Source: Diadema setosum (Eukaryota; Echinodermata; Echinoidea; Diadematoida; Diadematidae). From it: 64,000 bases of DNA. Shown in pieces: positions 44,859 to 55,300 of the stretch. The translations under genes and the position numbers were made by a program. Every line of letters starts with the position of its first letter. The first letter of the stretch is position 1. The DNA is taken from assembly GCA_033980235.1 (NCBI GenBank), contig CM067077.1, positions 5,725,367 through 5,789,366 of the forward strand. The letters are read 5' to 3'. The notes beneath the pieces were generated by a model. It was not told the origin of the DNA and did no database searches. It worked only from the letters and a program-made list of their open reading frames with translations.

Positions 44859-46177
44859 CTAGAAATGTCGCTATGGCGACTGATGCCTCTGCCATAATGC
44901 ATGATTCTCCCAATAGGTGTATAGTACAATGTCTTCACAATGTGTGATGACAGTTTCACATAACTGGCAAAATATTGAAATGACAGGTTTGTCAGAAATA
45001 TCTTGAATGTTCATTTTCCTTGAACTAGGTTTGCTATAATTGTCTATGAAAGAGTTCAGGTACATGCATTTGGGGAATTGAGGATTTTTACTTAACTTCT
45101 GACCGACCCTTTTATAAGTTTATGCATTGAGTAATTTTAAAGGTATGAAGAAAGAGTGTAATAACAGTGCCAAATAGATTTTTTTTTTTGCATTAAAGCC
45201 TTGCTTTGACCCTTAACCTTTGACCTTTGACCTTTGACCCTCTGGCAGGAAATTTCCAAGAGAATCTCCATTAGGTAATACATGTACATATTGTATATTG
45301 AATTTTAAAAACAATAATGCAAGCATTGCATATACATACTAGTTTATGAGGGAAATAGTAAAATATTGAGGAGTTGACCTTGACCTCTGACCCCCTGACT
45401 ATTGACCCATGACCACTATATTCCCTAGATAATCCCTGCCAGTCAGTACATGCGTATGTACCAAGTTCCATGAAGATACATTGAACCATCTGCGAGAAAA
45501 GTAAAATTGTAACATTTTCACCTAACCTTTAACCTTTTGACCTTGACATGAAACTCTCTCTGGAGAATCTTTATGCAGTAGTACATGTCTACACTAAGTT
45601 TCAAGAAAATACCTTTGGGCATGGCATGGATATGGGGGAAATAGCAACATTTTTAGCATTTGACCTTGACCTTTTGACCTTTGACCTCTTGCCAATGTCA
45701 CTAAAATCTATTCAACTAATTGCCCCATCATAAATCATCCTTGGACCAAGTTTGGGGAAAGCTGCTCCATCAAGTTTTGAGTTATCACATAAATAGATAA
45801 ATTTTAGGATTTGACCTTGATCTTTGACCTTTGACCTCTGTCCGATTTCACTCAACAATCAATCAAGTAATTGTCCCACCATACATTAATCTCAGACAAA
45901 GTTTGGTGAAATTTGCGTGATCCAGTCTGGAGTTATCGCGTATACAATTTCATGATTTGACCTTGACCTTTGACCTTTGGTCGATTTCACCCAAAATCTA
46001 ATCAAGTAATTGCCCCATCATACTTTATACTTGGACCAAGTTTGGTAAAATTCCAGTCAATATTACTCAAGTTATCGCGTAAACGAATGCGGATGGACGT
46101 ACGGACGTACGTACGGACGGACGGACAACCCGAAAACATAATGCCTCCGGCACCACTTCGTGGTGGAGGCATAAAAA
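44859..46177 (+). mobile_element. TGACCTTTGACC-array element, copy 1
   Basis: A 1.3 kb non-coding element. It starts CTAGAAATGTCGCTATGGCG..., passes through several blocks each containing TGACCTTTGACC, then GGACGTACGGACGG and ends AACCCGAAAACATAATGCC followed by a hairpin around CCACTTCGTGG. ATGCCTC(C/T)GCC near the start is inverted near the end, as weak terminal repeats. Blocks in the second half repeat at about 125 bp (AATTGCCCCATCATA, GACCAAGTTTGG, GAGTTATCGCGTA). The superfamily is unknown. Confidence 0.8.
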
Positions 46178-47019
46178 ACAATTCAGCACAGCCTTGATTC
46201 ATCAGCCTCATATCCTGCTCCAGATTTCACAATACTTTAAGACAGGATAAAAAATGTGCAACAAATGCATATCAAATGTTAGCTATTCAGATACCCCAAA
46301 GATATCATGCACAATGATGACATTGACGTTACAGCATGAATATTAAAGTTTTCGTCGCCGATTCGCTGGTGCAAAAAAGGAAGTCATGGTCACCTGATAG
46401 GAAGTCAACAGGAAACAAGCTGAAACCTTGTCAAACTACACAACACTTCAGAAGAACTTTGACCAGTACCTGCTGGGGGGGGGGGGGGGAAGGAGGATTC
46501 TGATGGGAAGTAACAGATCACGAGGACGTTTCACACACAGTAGATCATGTAATTCAAAACCATTATAGTTGGTTGACCCCAATTTCATGATTAGCTACAA
46601 TCACATGCCCTGAATACTAAAGTTTGATTCAAGATTCTACTCTTTGCACTTTAAAACACTACCACAATGTAAAGTACTGTCATCATGTATTTGGAGGCAT
46701 CAGAATAATTTCAGTAATTAATGTACTAAAAAGAGACATGTAGGAAGATATTTGAAAAAAAAAAGGACATATTGCTTAATTGGGACGTCTAGAGCCTGGA
46801 GAACACCCAAATACCACAAACCGCAAACTTTGTGATGATTTTTTTGAAGTGACCTATTCACATATGTGTGACAACATAGTAAAATTGTGTTTTGAGACTG
46901 TTAGTTGTTTTGTGTTTGACAATTTGTATGGAATATGCTCATGCCATCAACTGGCCAAAATATAGTACTACATCATTTTTCTGCAGGACATATTTTTTTA
47001 GTACACCCTTGAATGTGAC
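46178..47019. other. Non-coding stretch
   Basis: It includes a G-run (46475-46488). No gene is supported. Confidence 0.45.
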
Positions 47020-47095
47020 TCTGAATTGAATTGAATTGTACTGTATTGAACTGCAGTGAATTGAATCGAACTAAATTTCAATTTGTTTCATATGC
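47020..47095. repeat. GAATT/TGAACT pentamer tract
   Basis: TGAATTGAATTGAATTG followed by variants (TATTGAACTG, TGAATTGAATCG). It may be an expanded LINE tail, since the 33 kb LINE ends in the same pentamer, but no LINE body is attached. Confidence 0.5.
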
Positions 47096-47640
47096 CCACT
47101 AAAGGATGTACCACTATCTAACTGGAGGAGACTTTGTCGCGCCTGCTGTGACACAAGGCGTGTGCGACTCAAGAGATCAAAAAATGGCTTGCACTCTCAC
47201 CAAGATGGCAAACCCACAGCAACTTCAGAGACAACTCCAAATACGGTGATAGTTTATTCATCCAAAAGCCGCAGAGACATCACCACATCGTCTCTGTGAT
47301 GTCTCTGGTAATTCGCCCACGGATCTTCGCAAAGTTGTGGAGATGTCTTGGAGACCTTGTCAATAAAGTTAATCACCGCGACTAGGCCGTGTTTAAGGAG
47401 ATGTTACGGAGACTGGAAAGAGTCTTTATAACGATCGAGCATGTTCGATTCTCTCATGACCAAGGTAGGCTTGGCTACGTTCCAGGAGACATTGCAGAGA
47501 AGTCTCTGAGACTTGGGAGACTCGAGTCACCATCGCATCACCAATTAATCTTCAGTCTAATGACAGACTCACTTAAGGAAGCGATACATGCTTGCAAGCA
47601 AGCAACCATTGGACCAATAGCCGATAGTCCCCTAGGAAAG
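47096..47640. other. GC-richer unassigned segment
   Basis: Repeated GAGAC/GTCTC words (for example CGTCTCTGTGATGTCTCTGG, GTCTTGGAGACC, GAAGTCTCTGAGACTTGGGAG) give weak self-complementarity. An 89-codon frame at 47389-47658 runs into the SINE and is not supported. Confidence 0.35.
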
Positions 47641-47760
47641 GCTACGCAATACAAATGAAGTGCCTTGGTGAGGGGCACAACCTGCTGGTGTCATGGGACT
47701 TGAACCAGGTACCTTCTGTCTGATAGTCCATGGCCTAGTCCACTGAGCCACAGCAATCCA
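47641..47760 (-). repeat. tRNA-derived SINE head
   Basis: On the minus strand, TGGCTCAGTGG (47750-47740) fits a polymerase III A box and GGTTCAAGTCC (47706-47696) a B box, with tRNA-like spacing. They are followed by GTGCCCCTCACCAAGGCACT, a motif often seen just after the tRNA part of invertebrate SINEs. The acceptor and T stems do not pair properly, so this is not a functional tRNA. No 3' tail was identified. Confidence 0.7.
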
Positions 47761-47814
47761 GTGAGGTACTGTAAACGTCATTTTAGAATTCACCTGGCCA
47801 AAAGTAGGGCGAAA

Positions 47815-48203
47815 TACTGTAACACAAGAGATTTTTGCAGCATGAAATTTTCACGAATGGCAGCCGATGGCCTTCTTCCTGGCAAGAAATTTTTGCGAGT
47901 TGCCTCTAACATTTGATGCATATACTGTACGATTTTTTCGCGAATTGCTACTTGGAGGACATTTTCACGTGTTGTTAATTTCGCGGTTTCGAGGGTCTAA
48001 CTGAACTTAATTACTTGCGCGTTGTTATTTTCCCGGTTCAAAGGCGATTCGCGAAATTCGCGAAAATAAAACCACCGCGAAAATTTCAGCTCGTACAGTA
48101 GCGTAGACAAGAACTTTCATGTGCATTCTAATTTCGCAAATCTTGGCTCTCGCAAAATTTGCGAAATTAAAATGCACGCAAACATTCCTCGTTTTACAGT
48201 ATG
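47815..48203. mobile_element. TACTGTA/TTTTCGC-type MITE, copy 4 (fullest)
   Basis: It starts ATACTGTAACACAAGAG and ends CCTCGTTTTACAGTAT, with ends that are inverses in outline. The interior has many TTCGCGAA-type words (for example GATTCGCGAAATTCGCGAAA) and both the TGCATATACTG and AAAATGCACGCAAACATTCC blocks. At about 389 bp it appears to be the most complete family member in the window. It ends two bases before copy 2 of the TGACCTTTGACC element. Confidence 0.75.
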
Positions 48204-48205
48204 CA

Positions 48206-49570
48206 ACTAGAAATGTCGCTTTGGCGACTGGTATGCCTCCGCCATAATGCATGATTTTCCCAATAGGTCTAGATAGTACATGTGGACAATGTGTGATTAC
48301 ATTTTCACAAAATTGGCAAAATATTGAAATGACAAGTTTGTCACAAACGTGTTGAATGTTCACCTTCCTTGACCTAGGTTTAATTGGATGAATAGGAGAG
48401 CATGTATCTAGGGATTTAAGGACTTTAACCTGACTTTGACCCATTCATACATTTAGGCATTGAGTAATTTTCAAGGTACAGGTGTGGAGAAAAAGTGCAA
48501 TTTCTGAATTGAATAGTAAATTGTTACCATTTTCATCTGGCCCTTGACCCTAAAATTCATAAGATAATCACTTTCAGGTAGAACATGCATAATATGTACT
48601 AAGTTTCAAGATAACTTGAGCCACTTCGTGATATGGAGGAAAAAGTTAGTTCAGCACTTTCACTTGATCTTTGACCTTTTGACCTTTGAGGCAAAAAAAG
48701 AAGAAAAAAAAAACTTTCCAGAGAATTTCTATTAGGTTACACATGCATACACCAAGTGTAAAAAAATAATAACCCTGCTGGCATTGCATAAATATGAGGG
48801 AAATAGTAAAATTTTGAAGTGTTGCACTTGACCTTTGACCCCTGACATTTGACCCCATGAACCCTACATTCTCTAGATAATCACTTCCAGTCAGTACATG
48901 TATATACTATGTTCCATGAAGATACCTTGAACAATTTTCCAAGGCACGGAGAAAAAAAAGAAGTTTTGATATTTTTACTTGACCTTTTGACCTTTGACCT
49001 TTGACCTCATGATCCAAACTTTCACCAGCGATTCTTAATTGGGTAATACATGTATACACTAAGTTTCAAGAAAATATCTTCAGGCATTCAATGGATATGG
49101 CGAAAATAGTGAAATTTCATGTATTTGACCCTGACCTTTTGACCTTTGACCTTTGACCTCATGACGCAAACTTTCACCAGAGAATCTTAATTGGGTAATA
49201 CATGTATACACTAAGTTTCAAGAAAATATCTTCAGGCATTCAATAGATATGGTGGAAAAAGTGAAATTTTATGTATTTGACCTTGACCTTTTGACCTTTG
49301 ACCTTGAGCATGTGCACCCAAAAGTTGATAGGCACAACTTCACCCCCTAATACACATACATGCCAAGTTTCATTAGGATACCTCAAAAGGTTTTGGTAGT
49401 TACCCTGTCCACAAAATTCATTACGGACGGACGGAAGGACGGACGGAAGGACGGACGGACGGAAGGACGGACGGACGGACGGAAGGACGGACGGACGGAC
49501 AGACGGACGGACAGACGGACAACCCGAAAACATAATGCCTCCGGCACCACTTCGTGGCGGAGGCATAAAA
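48206..49570 (+). mobile_element. TGACCTTTGACC-array element, copy 2
   Basis: The same start (ACTAGAAATGTCGCTTTGGC) and end (AACCCGAAAACATAATGCC ... GGCGGAGGCATAAAAA) as the 44.9 kb copy. TATGCCTCCGCCA near the start is inverted at the end (TGGCGGAGGCATA). At least five blocks contain TGACCTTTGACC; two adjacent blocks of about 140 bp (48.99-49.13 and 49.14-49.28 kb) are nearly identical. Confidence 0.85.
49424..49521. repeat. GGAC/GGAA tetranucleotide satellite
   Basis: About 24 GGAC units with GGAA and AGAC variants inside the element. It yields the Pro-Ser-Val-Arg repeat frame on the minus strand, which is not a gene. Confidence 0.95.
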
Positions 49571-50759
49571 ATTACTGTGCAGCTTATAGTTCATAGAAGA
49601 GTTTCAGAGGATGATTGTCCCAGCAAAGCTTCCAAAACCTATGCCGGCTAGACGTCCTTGATTTTATGGCTGTCTAGATACATAATGGTGTTTGGGCTGC
49701 AGCCACCTAATTGCATCAAAGTCCATATCCTGCAAATTACTATATAAGTTTAATACCTGTGTTTCAGATTATATAAAGATTGAATTATTCCAGAATTATA
49801 GGCCTTATATACATACGTATACAGAGATATGTGGTTGTATAGGTCGTACACATAGATATGGAAATATATGTCTTTCTTCCAAAGGAATTTTTATGTACCG
49901 GTAATCCGGCTTTTTTAATGTAAAGTGCTACATGCAAATACCGGTATCATGCGGCACAAGAGTTGCAACCTGTAGCTTGCTACATCAAATAGGGATAGTA
50001 CACAGGAGATTTCTCCAACCTACATATGATCTATGCTATTATTTACATAATCGTACGTAATATCTTAAGACATCAAACAATATTTATGGTATAAAAACTT
50101 GAAGTACTGAAAAGTTGAGGTTTCCTCTCCTGTTGCCATCAAGGTTAGATCAACACATAACAGTTCTGGCAGATTGGAACTTGTCCTTTCTCATGCAATG
50201 TAGTGCCATATGTGATCCACGTAAGATTACATAAAAAAAGATGAGAGCTTCTACTCACATGCTGATGTAGAATCTCCACTGAACACATGCAGGATATTGA
50301 GCTAAATAATCCAAATTCAAAGCAGCTGGATTATAAAAGTTTAATCGTAGATTATGATCACAATGCAATCACTCAACTTCTGTGGAAGAAAGGCCAAGAA
50401 CGCCACTCTAGAATGAGACACAGATTATAAGCAGAGAAAATATACACCGTGTTCATGAAAATGGAACAACTGGCCTCTATCCAACAGTCTGGGGGTGTTC
50501 ATGCCCAGAATGATCCCACAACTTCCACAGTTTCGAAAGTATCCTGTTCAGAGCTGGAGAAAAAAAGGTACACATGTACACGCGTAGCTCTGCTAAATCG
50601 AAAATGTGTGCCTCAGCCAAGTTGGAGAATGCACGCAATATACAAAATTGGTACAGAAATGAAAGAACAAACGAGTAAAAAAAAAATAAAATAAAAATAC
50701 AGTGCCAACAGTGTTGTCCAAGAACACAACAAAAGTATGAAATAACAACAAATCACACT
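49571..50759. other. Non-coding stretch
   Basis: No supportable gene. A-run and AAAT tract at 50679-50699. Confidence 0.45.
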
Positions 50760-51209
50760 TTAAACCATGGCTTCATGCAAATGAAAAGGATGTACTGCAT
50801 CGCAAGAACGACATTCATGACGGAATGATTTTACCTTGACCTCAACGACATCGAACACTTCCTTCCGAGAGAGCGAAGCGAATGATAGCGAGCTGAATGA
50901 TAGCGAAGCTGCAGAGGAATACAATTTTCGACACACAAACTTTACCCAGGTCTTGTTTCTATAAAGATCAATGCTATAGACCTGATACCAACAGGAAGCA
51001 TTTTGATATATCCTGGCCAAGTTGTCCCATAGAGGAGGCAGCGACTTAAAATCGGCAAAGTAATAGTAAACAAGTGGCCAAAGTCGAGGTGATATAGAAC
51101 GCAAAGTTACGACATTTTGAGAGATGGGGTAAATGTGAAACAATGAATGCGGCAGATGGTATGGGAGGAATGCCATGTAACTTTTGCATACTTTATGAAG
51201 AAAGGTCAA
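50760..51209 (-). CDS. Hypothetical 149-residue ORF
   Basis: An intact minus-strand ORF from ATG at 51209. The first 100 residues have a mixed, protein-like composition rich in aromatics (LWPLVYYYFADFKSLPPLWD). Residues 104-115 (SLSFSSLSFASL) come from a short repeat of AGCGA/TGATAGCGAG words. No signal peptide, domain or splice partner was recognised. It could be a single-exon gene, a retrogene fragment or chance. Confidence 0.2.
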   Translation of the reverse strand: MTFLHKVCKSYMAFLPYHLPHSLFHIYPISQNVVTLRSISPRLWPLVYYYFADFKSLPPLWDNLARIYQNASCWYQVYSIDLYRNKTWVKFVCRKLYSSAASLSFSSLSFASLSRKEVFDVVEVKVKSFRHECRSCDAVHPFHLHEAMV

Positions 51210-51443
51210 GTAATGCAGTGACTGCCTACATTACAACCTACATGTAAATGCAATGTGTGTGTTCACTATATATCATCGTCCCTCTAGATGTTAAACTGAT
51301 ACAAGATGTAAACCTCACACCGTAAATGTATTTTACAGCGTTCAAGTTCCAGTTCCGTGCATCACGTTGTAGAAATTAAATACTGACAACAACAATACAA
51401 TCTTACAATATTACTCTGGGTGCCTATCATGAATGTATACTGA
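51210..51443. other. Non-coding stretch
   Basis: Nothing supportable. Confidence 0.4.
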
Positions 51444-51447
51444 TTAA

Positions 51448-52087
51448 AGGGGATGGCTAGTAACTGATCGGTGGGAATCAGTGGGAATGCTGGGGGATAA
51501 TTGTTCCAATCCTTGTGGGATTCATTTAAGAGTACATATGAAGAGTTTGTTTGCAAAAAACCGATAAGTCCATTTTTGAAGATTTTGAAGTACAGTCTCT
51601 GTCATAAAGTACAAAATAATACCTTTGAAATGATATATTGGTCACTACATATAAAGGTACATTTTTGAAGTTATGATCAAAAGAAGCACAAACTTTCTTA
51701 TTATTCTCTTTATTTTTCTTGACCTTTAATCGCAAATATCTCCATTTGACAAATATGGACTTATCGGTTTTTGCAAACAAACTCTTCATATAATTGTTGT
51801 GTGAAAATTATTTGCTTCAGAATGGTCTCATATTCAAGTAATGTGCAGTTAAATGTTTCCAGGTTAGCATGCCTGTTAACGGCCCCGTTAACGATCATCA
51901 CTGTGCAGGCATGCTAACCTGGAAACATTTAAGTGCACATTACTTGAATATGAGACCATTCTGAAGCAAATAATTTTCACACAACAATAGATATATAATG
52001 TATTCTTAAATGAATCCCACAAGGACTGGAACAATCATCCCTTAGCATTCCCACTGATTCCCACTGATCAGTTAGTAGCCATCCCCT
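51448..52087. mobile_element. TTAA-bounded foldback element interrupted in its left arm
   Basis: TTAA at 51444-51447 and 52088-52091 flank AGGGGATGGCTAG... and its inverse. The two arms (about 185 bp without the insert) are nearly perfect complements and meet around GTTAACGGCCCCGTTAAC. A GAAGAG-TIR element (51540-51787) splits the left arm only. The original element was about 388 bp, close to the 389-392 bp AGGG palindromes elsewhere. Non-coding. Confidence 0.9.
51540..51787 (-). mobile_element. GAAGAG-TIR element, copy 6 (inverted, nested)
   Basis: 248 bp with ATAT duplications at 51536-51539 and 51788-51791, inside the left arm of the foldback element. The mirrored site in the right arm (about 51990-51996) has no insert. 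The minus-strand frame is open and starts with a junction ATG. Confidence 0.95.
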
Positions 52088-52141
52088 TTAAGCATTCAAG
52101 GAATACAAGTATTTCTCCTTTTGCTTTCCTACATTGGAAAT

Positions 52142-52304
52142 CAGGGGGGTGTTTCATCAATGCCTGTCAGCACCGACAACTGTCGGCGCTGACCAATTTC
52201 AGTAAAATCCTTGGTTTTGATTGGCTGAGATGCTCTGGTCACCGACTGTTACTATGGTGATTCAAGTTGTCAGCGCCGACAAACGTTGATGAAACACCCC
52301 CCAG
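52142..52304. mobile_element. Small hairpin element with GGGGGTGTTTCATCAA ends
   Basis: The left end GGGGGTGTTTCATCAA (52145-52160) is inverted at 52286-52301. Subterminal CAGCACCGACAACTGTCGGC and TGTCAGCGCCGACAA add further pairing. CAG at 52142-52144 and 52302-52304 may be a 3 bp target duplication. The whole is 163 bp and non-coding. Confidence 0.7.
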
Positions 52305-55300
52305 AAGTCAGGGGAAAAACAGTAAGATTTGACACATTTTCTTTTGACTCAAACTCCATGGACTAACCATTCCCCCTCCCCCCCCCCCCCAGTAACCAAC
52401 CAACCAAACAAACAAACAAATAAATAAATAAATAAATACACAAACAAACAAACAAACATGGAGGGTTACATTTGACAAGTTCTATTCTTGAAGTGACTGC
52501 TGTCTGCAGTCATTCTGTTTGAATTTTTCTTTTTACTTTTATTTCTGGTTTGACGGAAATTGGTCTGGCTATTAAAAGAAGGCTACAAGTACAATCTATA
52601 GGGCAAACAAAGTCTTTTCCTGAAGAAGTTCAGGGGACCTGATTTTACTGGCATCCTTTGCTGATTCTCAAACAGTCACTGCAAATTTTGAAAAAAAAAA
52701 AACACCCAAAAATCAATACTCCGCAAGCATCCTGATGCCACAAAAGGCACAAACATGCCAAGTTTGGTCGACTGCGGTGCAATATTTCTAGCCCCGCAAA
52801 GCGATTGCAGAATATAGAGAGAAAGAGAGATTGGAAGAAAAAAAAAAGGAAAACACATCTTTGCGGAAAAAGAGAGCGCAGTGGGAAAAACCCACAGCCT
52901 GTGTTTATTGAGGGTTTGCACCTGCTTTTTGGTTTGGCTAGGTGTCGCAAAATCACCACACCAGTCCTCGTCAACGCACTAACAAAATTAGCATCTGAAG
53001 GTTACAAAATATGTGCATTACGAAATAATTTCTTTTTTTTTTCTTTCCTTGTCATTTAATGATGCCATCATGCAGTTTCAAGTGGAAACCATATCTATGT
53101 CAAAGATTCAATACTGGTATTATAGACCGAAAACAGCCATCAACTTTTCAGAGGGGCCATTTAGACTTCTGGTGAAAATTTGCAACATAGATTAGTGGCG
53201 ACATTACATTAAAATTACCACTTAACTGCAAAAAGATAAATAAATAAATAAATAAATAGAAAAATAATATTCCAAAATTTTAACAGAAATAGCAAATATA
53301 AGGTGCATTTTATTATTTTTATTGTTTTATATTGTATGGATTCTGAAATCATGAGTTGCAAAGTTAAAGTGGAAAACAGTCATCACTTTTGTCACATGAC
53401 TTGAGCTCCATGTTTACATTAATCCCCTTGATCACAGAGAAATTATACAGTTAAGTTATTCATCTATGCCAAGTGTGAACACACCTCAAGTGATCTTTAC
53501 CCAAGACTTGACTCTCGAATCTACATGACAAGTATGGTAAATATTTAAGGAGACACACACTAATGAAAAAGAATTGCATATCACATCTTTTGTTGGTGTT
53601 GTTGAGGCATATGTTGCATAAAATCTATTATCAACTTTATTGTTATTTCAATTCAGCACTTTCATGTACTCTATATCACAGGTAAAATAAAGCAGCACGA
53701 AAGATTTTCATGATCTACAATGTTTTATACACATCTGGAACAGATTTGGTCTGAACTGTCAAAATATTTAGTGAGTGCAAATGAAAATAGTTAAAATCTT
53801 CTATGATTATATTTTTCAATATATTGACAATTTCTCTACTTTCCCCATAAGATAATTTCTCTTTTCTTTTTTTATTATGAATACAAAACTTTGATATCCT
53901 CACCATTTTAAAAGTTAACGACACCTCCCCTTTAAACTGTCTGCTTTTCCATTTCTTTAAGATGACTACCCATCTCCTTGTTTATTAAAGTCTCTCTTGT
54001 TTTAGGACAGGGCAAATATTTTCTGATCAAATTAATGATAAGAGACAGCCTTGGGAGAGAGAAAAACAATGCCCTTCAGTGAGTCAGTCACAAACCAGAC
54101 TGTGTTGTCAGTACTCCAGCCCTCTTAATTACCTCAAGTTTGATTAATATGTACAATCTAATTGTCTTCTGTCAATAGCGAAGATCGCAACGGCTGCACA
54201 CCCTATGTATACTGCACTTGGAATTCAATGCACGGAAAGACAGACGTGAGATGCATGCTATCTGTCAAAGGATTTAGGACAAAAGGGGAGACAGAATCAT
54301 AAACTGCAATTTTGTTTTCATTCTAATTCTCCTATAAAAAGTCTCTGATTATCTTGGCTCCATCCAGGAACAAGAACTTCATTGTCAATTGGCAATCAAG
54401 GATCTTCTCTGTTGGTAGATTAAAACATACATTTTACATGAGTCACCTTAATCTGTAACAGTTTGAGTCCTATTGCCCACTCTGATGATCCTATCCCATA
54501 CATGTACACAGAGAAGTTAATGACATACTGAGTAATGCTTTCAATTAATAAAATACTTTTTGTAAAGAATGAAAATATGAAGAGTGAGGAGGAAAAAAAA
54601 CCAACCTGCATATTTACAGGGTCTAATAAATATTTCATTTTGAGACAAAATTAAACAAAAGTAAAGAGAAGGCCGAGAAGAAAGTTTTATACCGGCAACA
54701 CACTTCAATCCTTTAAAAGAATAAGTCATACCTTATGTACAATATAGTTGTTAGGTAGTAATCATCTAGCACGGTTTTTTTATTTTTTTTTTATTAGTGA
54801 ACAAAAAGTGATGAAAATGTATTTTCAGCCAGACTCCACCAGTACAATATACATTTGATGCCATGCTATATCTTTGTGTGTGTGTTTTTTTTTAAATCAT
54901 ACATACACACACACAGACACACACACAAACACTCACATAATATGAGTTATATATAAAAACGAAGGTACCCTTTGGTCTACCGAATGTTTACATCATAAAA
55001 ACCCATCATATCAATTCAGATTCACGATCAAGAATGACAGGCTGCCATATCATTTGAGCGAAACTGCAGGAGTCCAGACATCTGCAACATGCAATAATTT
55101 CTTGTTGCTGATAACAAGAAATAAGAAAAAGAGGCAGACGAAGGTACGGATAGGAAAAGAGGAAAATATATTATATATATAATATATATATATACATACA
55201 TTATTATTATGTACACACATATACATTATAATATGCAGTTTCTGTATTGCCTTAACCCTTTGACTCTCGAAACCTAATAGATCAAATTCAAAGTTTATGG

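Noticed and set aside
45200..45980. CRISPR-like spaced repeats
   Set aside because: The repeats are imperfect, of varying spacing and in animal DNA; the pattern is a transposon's internal tandem structure.
45548..46211. Several 60-75 codon ORFs
   Set aside because: They follow the periodic blocks of the TGACCTTTGACC element and the satellite.
47389..47658. 89-codon plus-strand ORF
   Set aside because: It overlaps the antisense SINE and lies in a GAGAC/GTCTC repeat-like segment.
47641..47760. Functional tRNA gene
   Set aside because: A and B boxes are present, but acceptor and T stems do not pair; SINE-derived instead.
49240..49566. Minus-strand ORF with Pro-Ser-Val-Arg repeats
   Set aside because: It is a translation of the GGAC tetranucleotide satellite.
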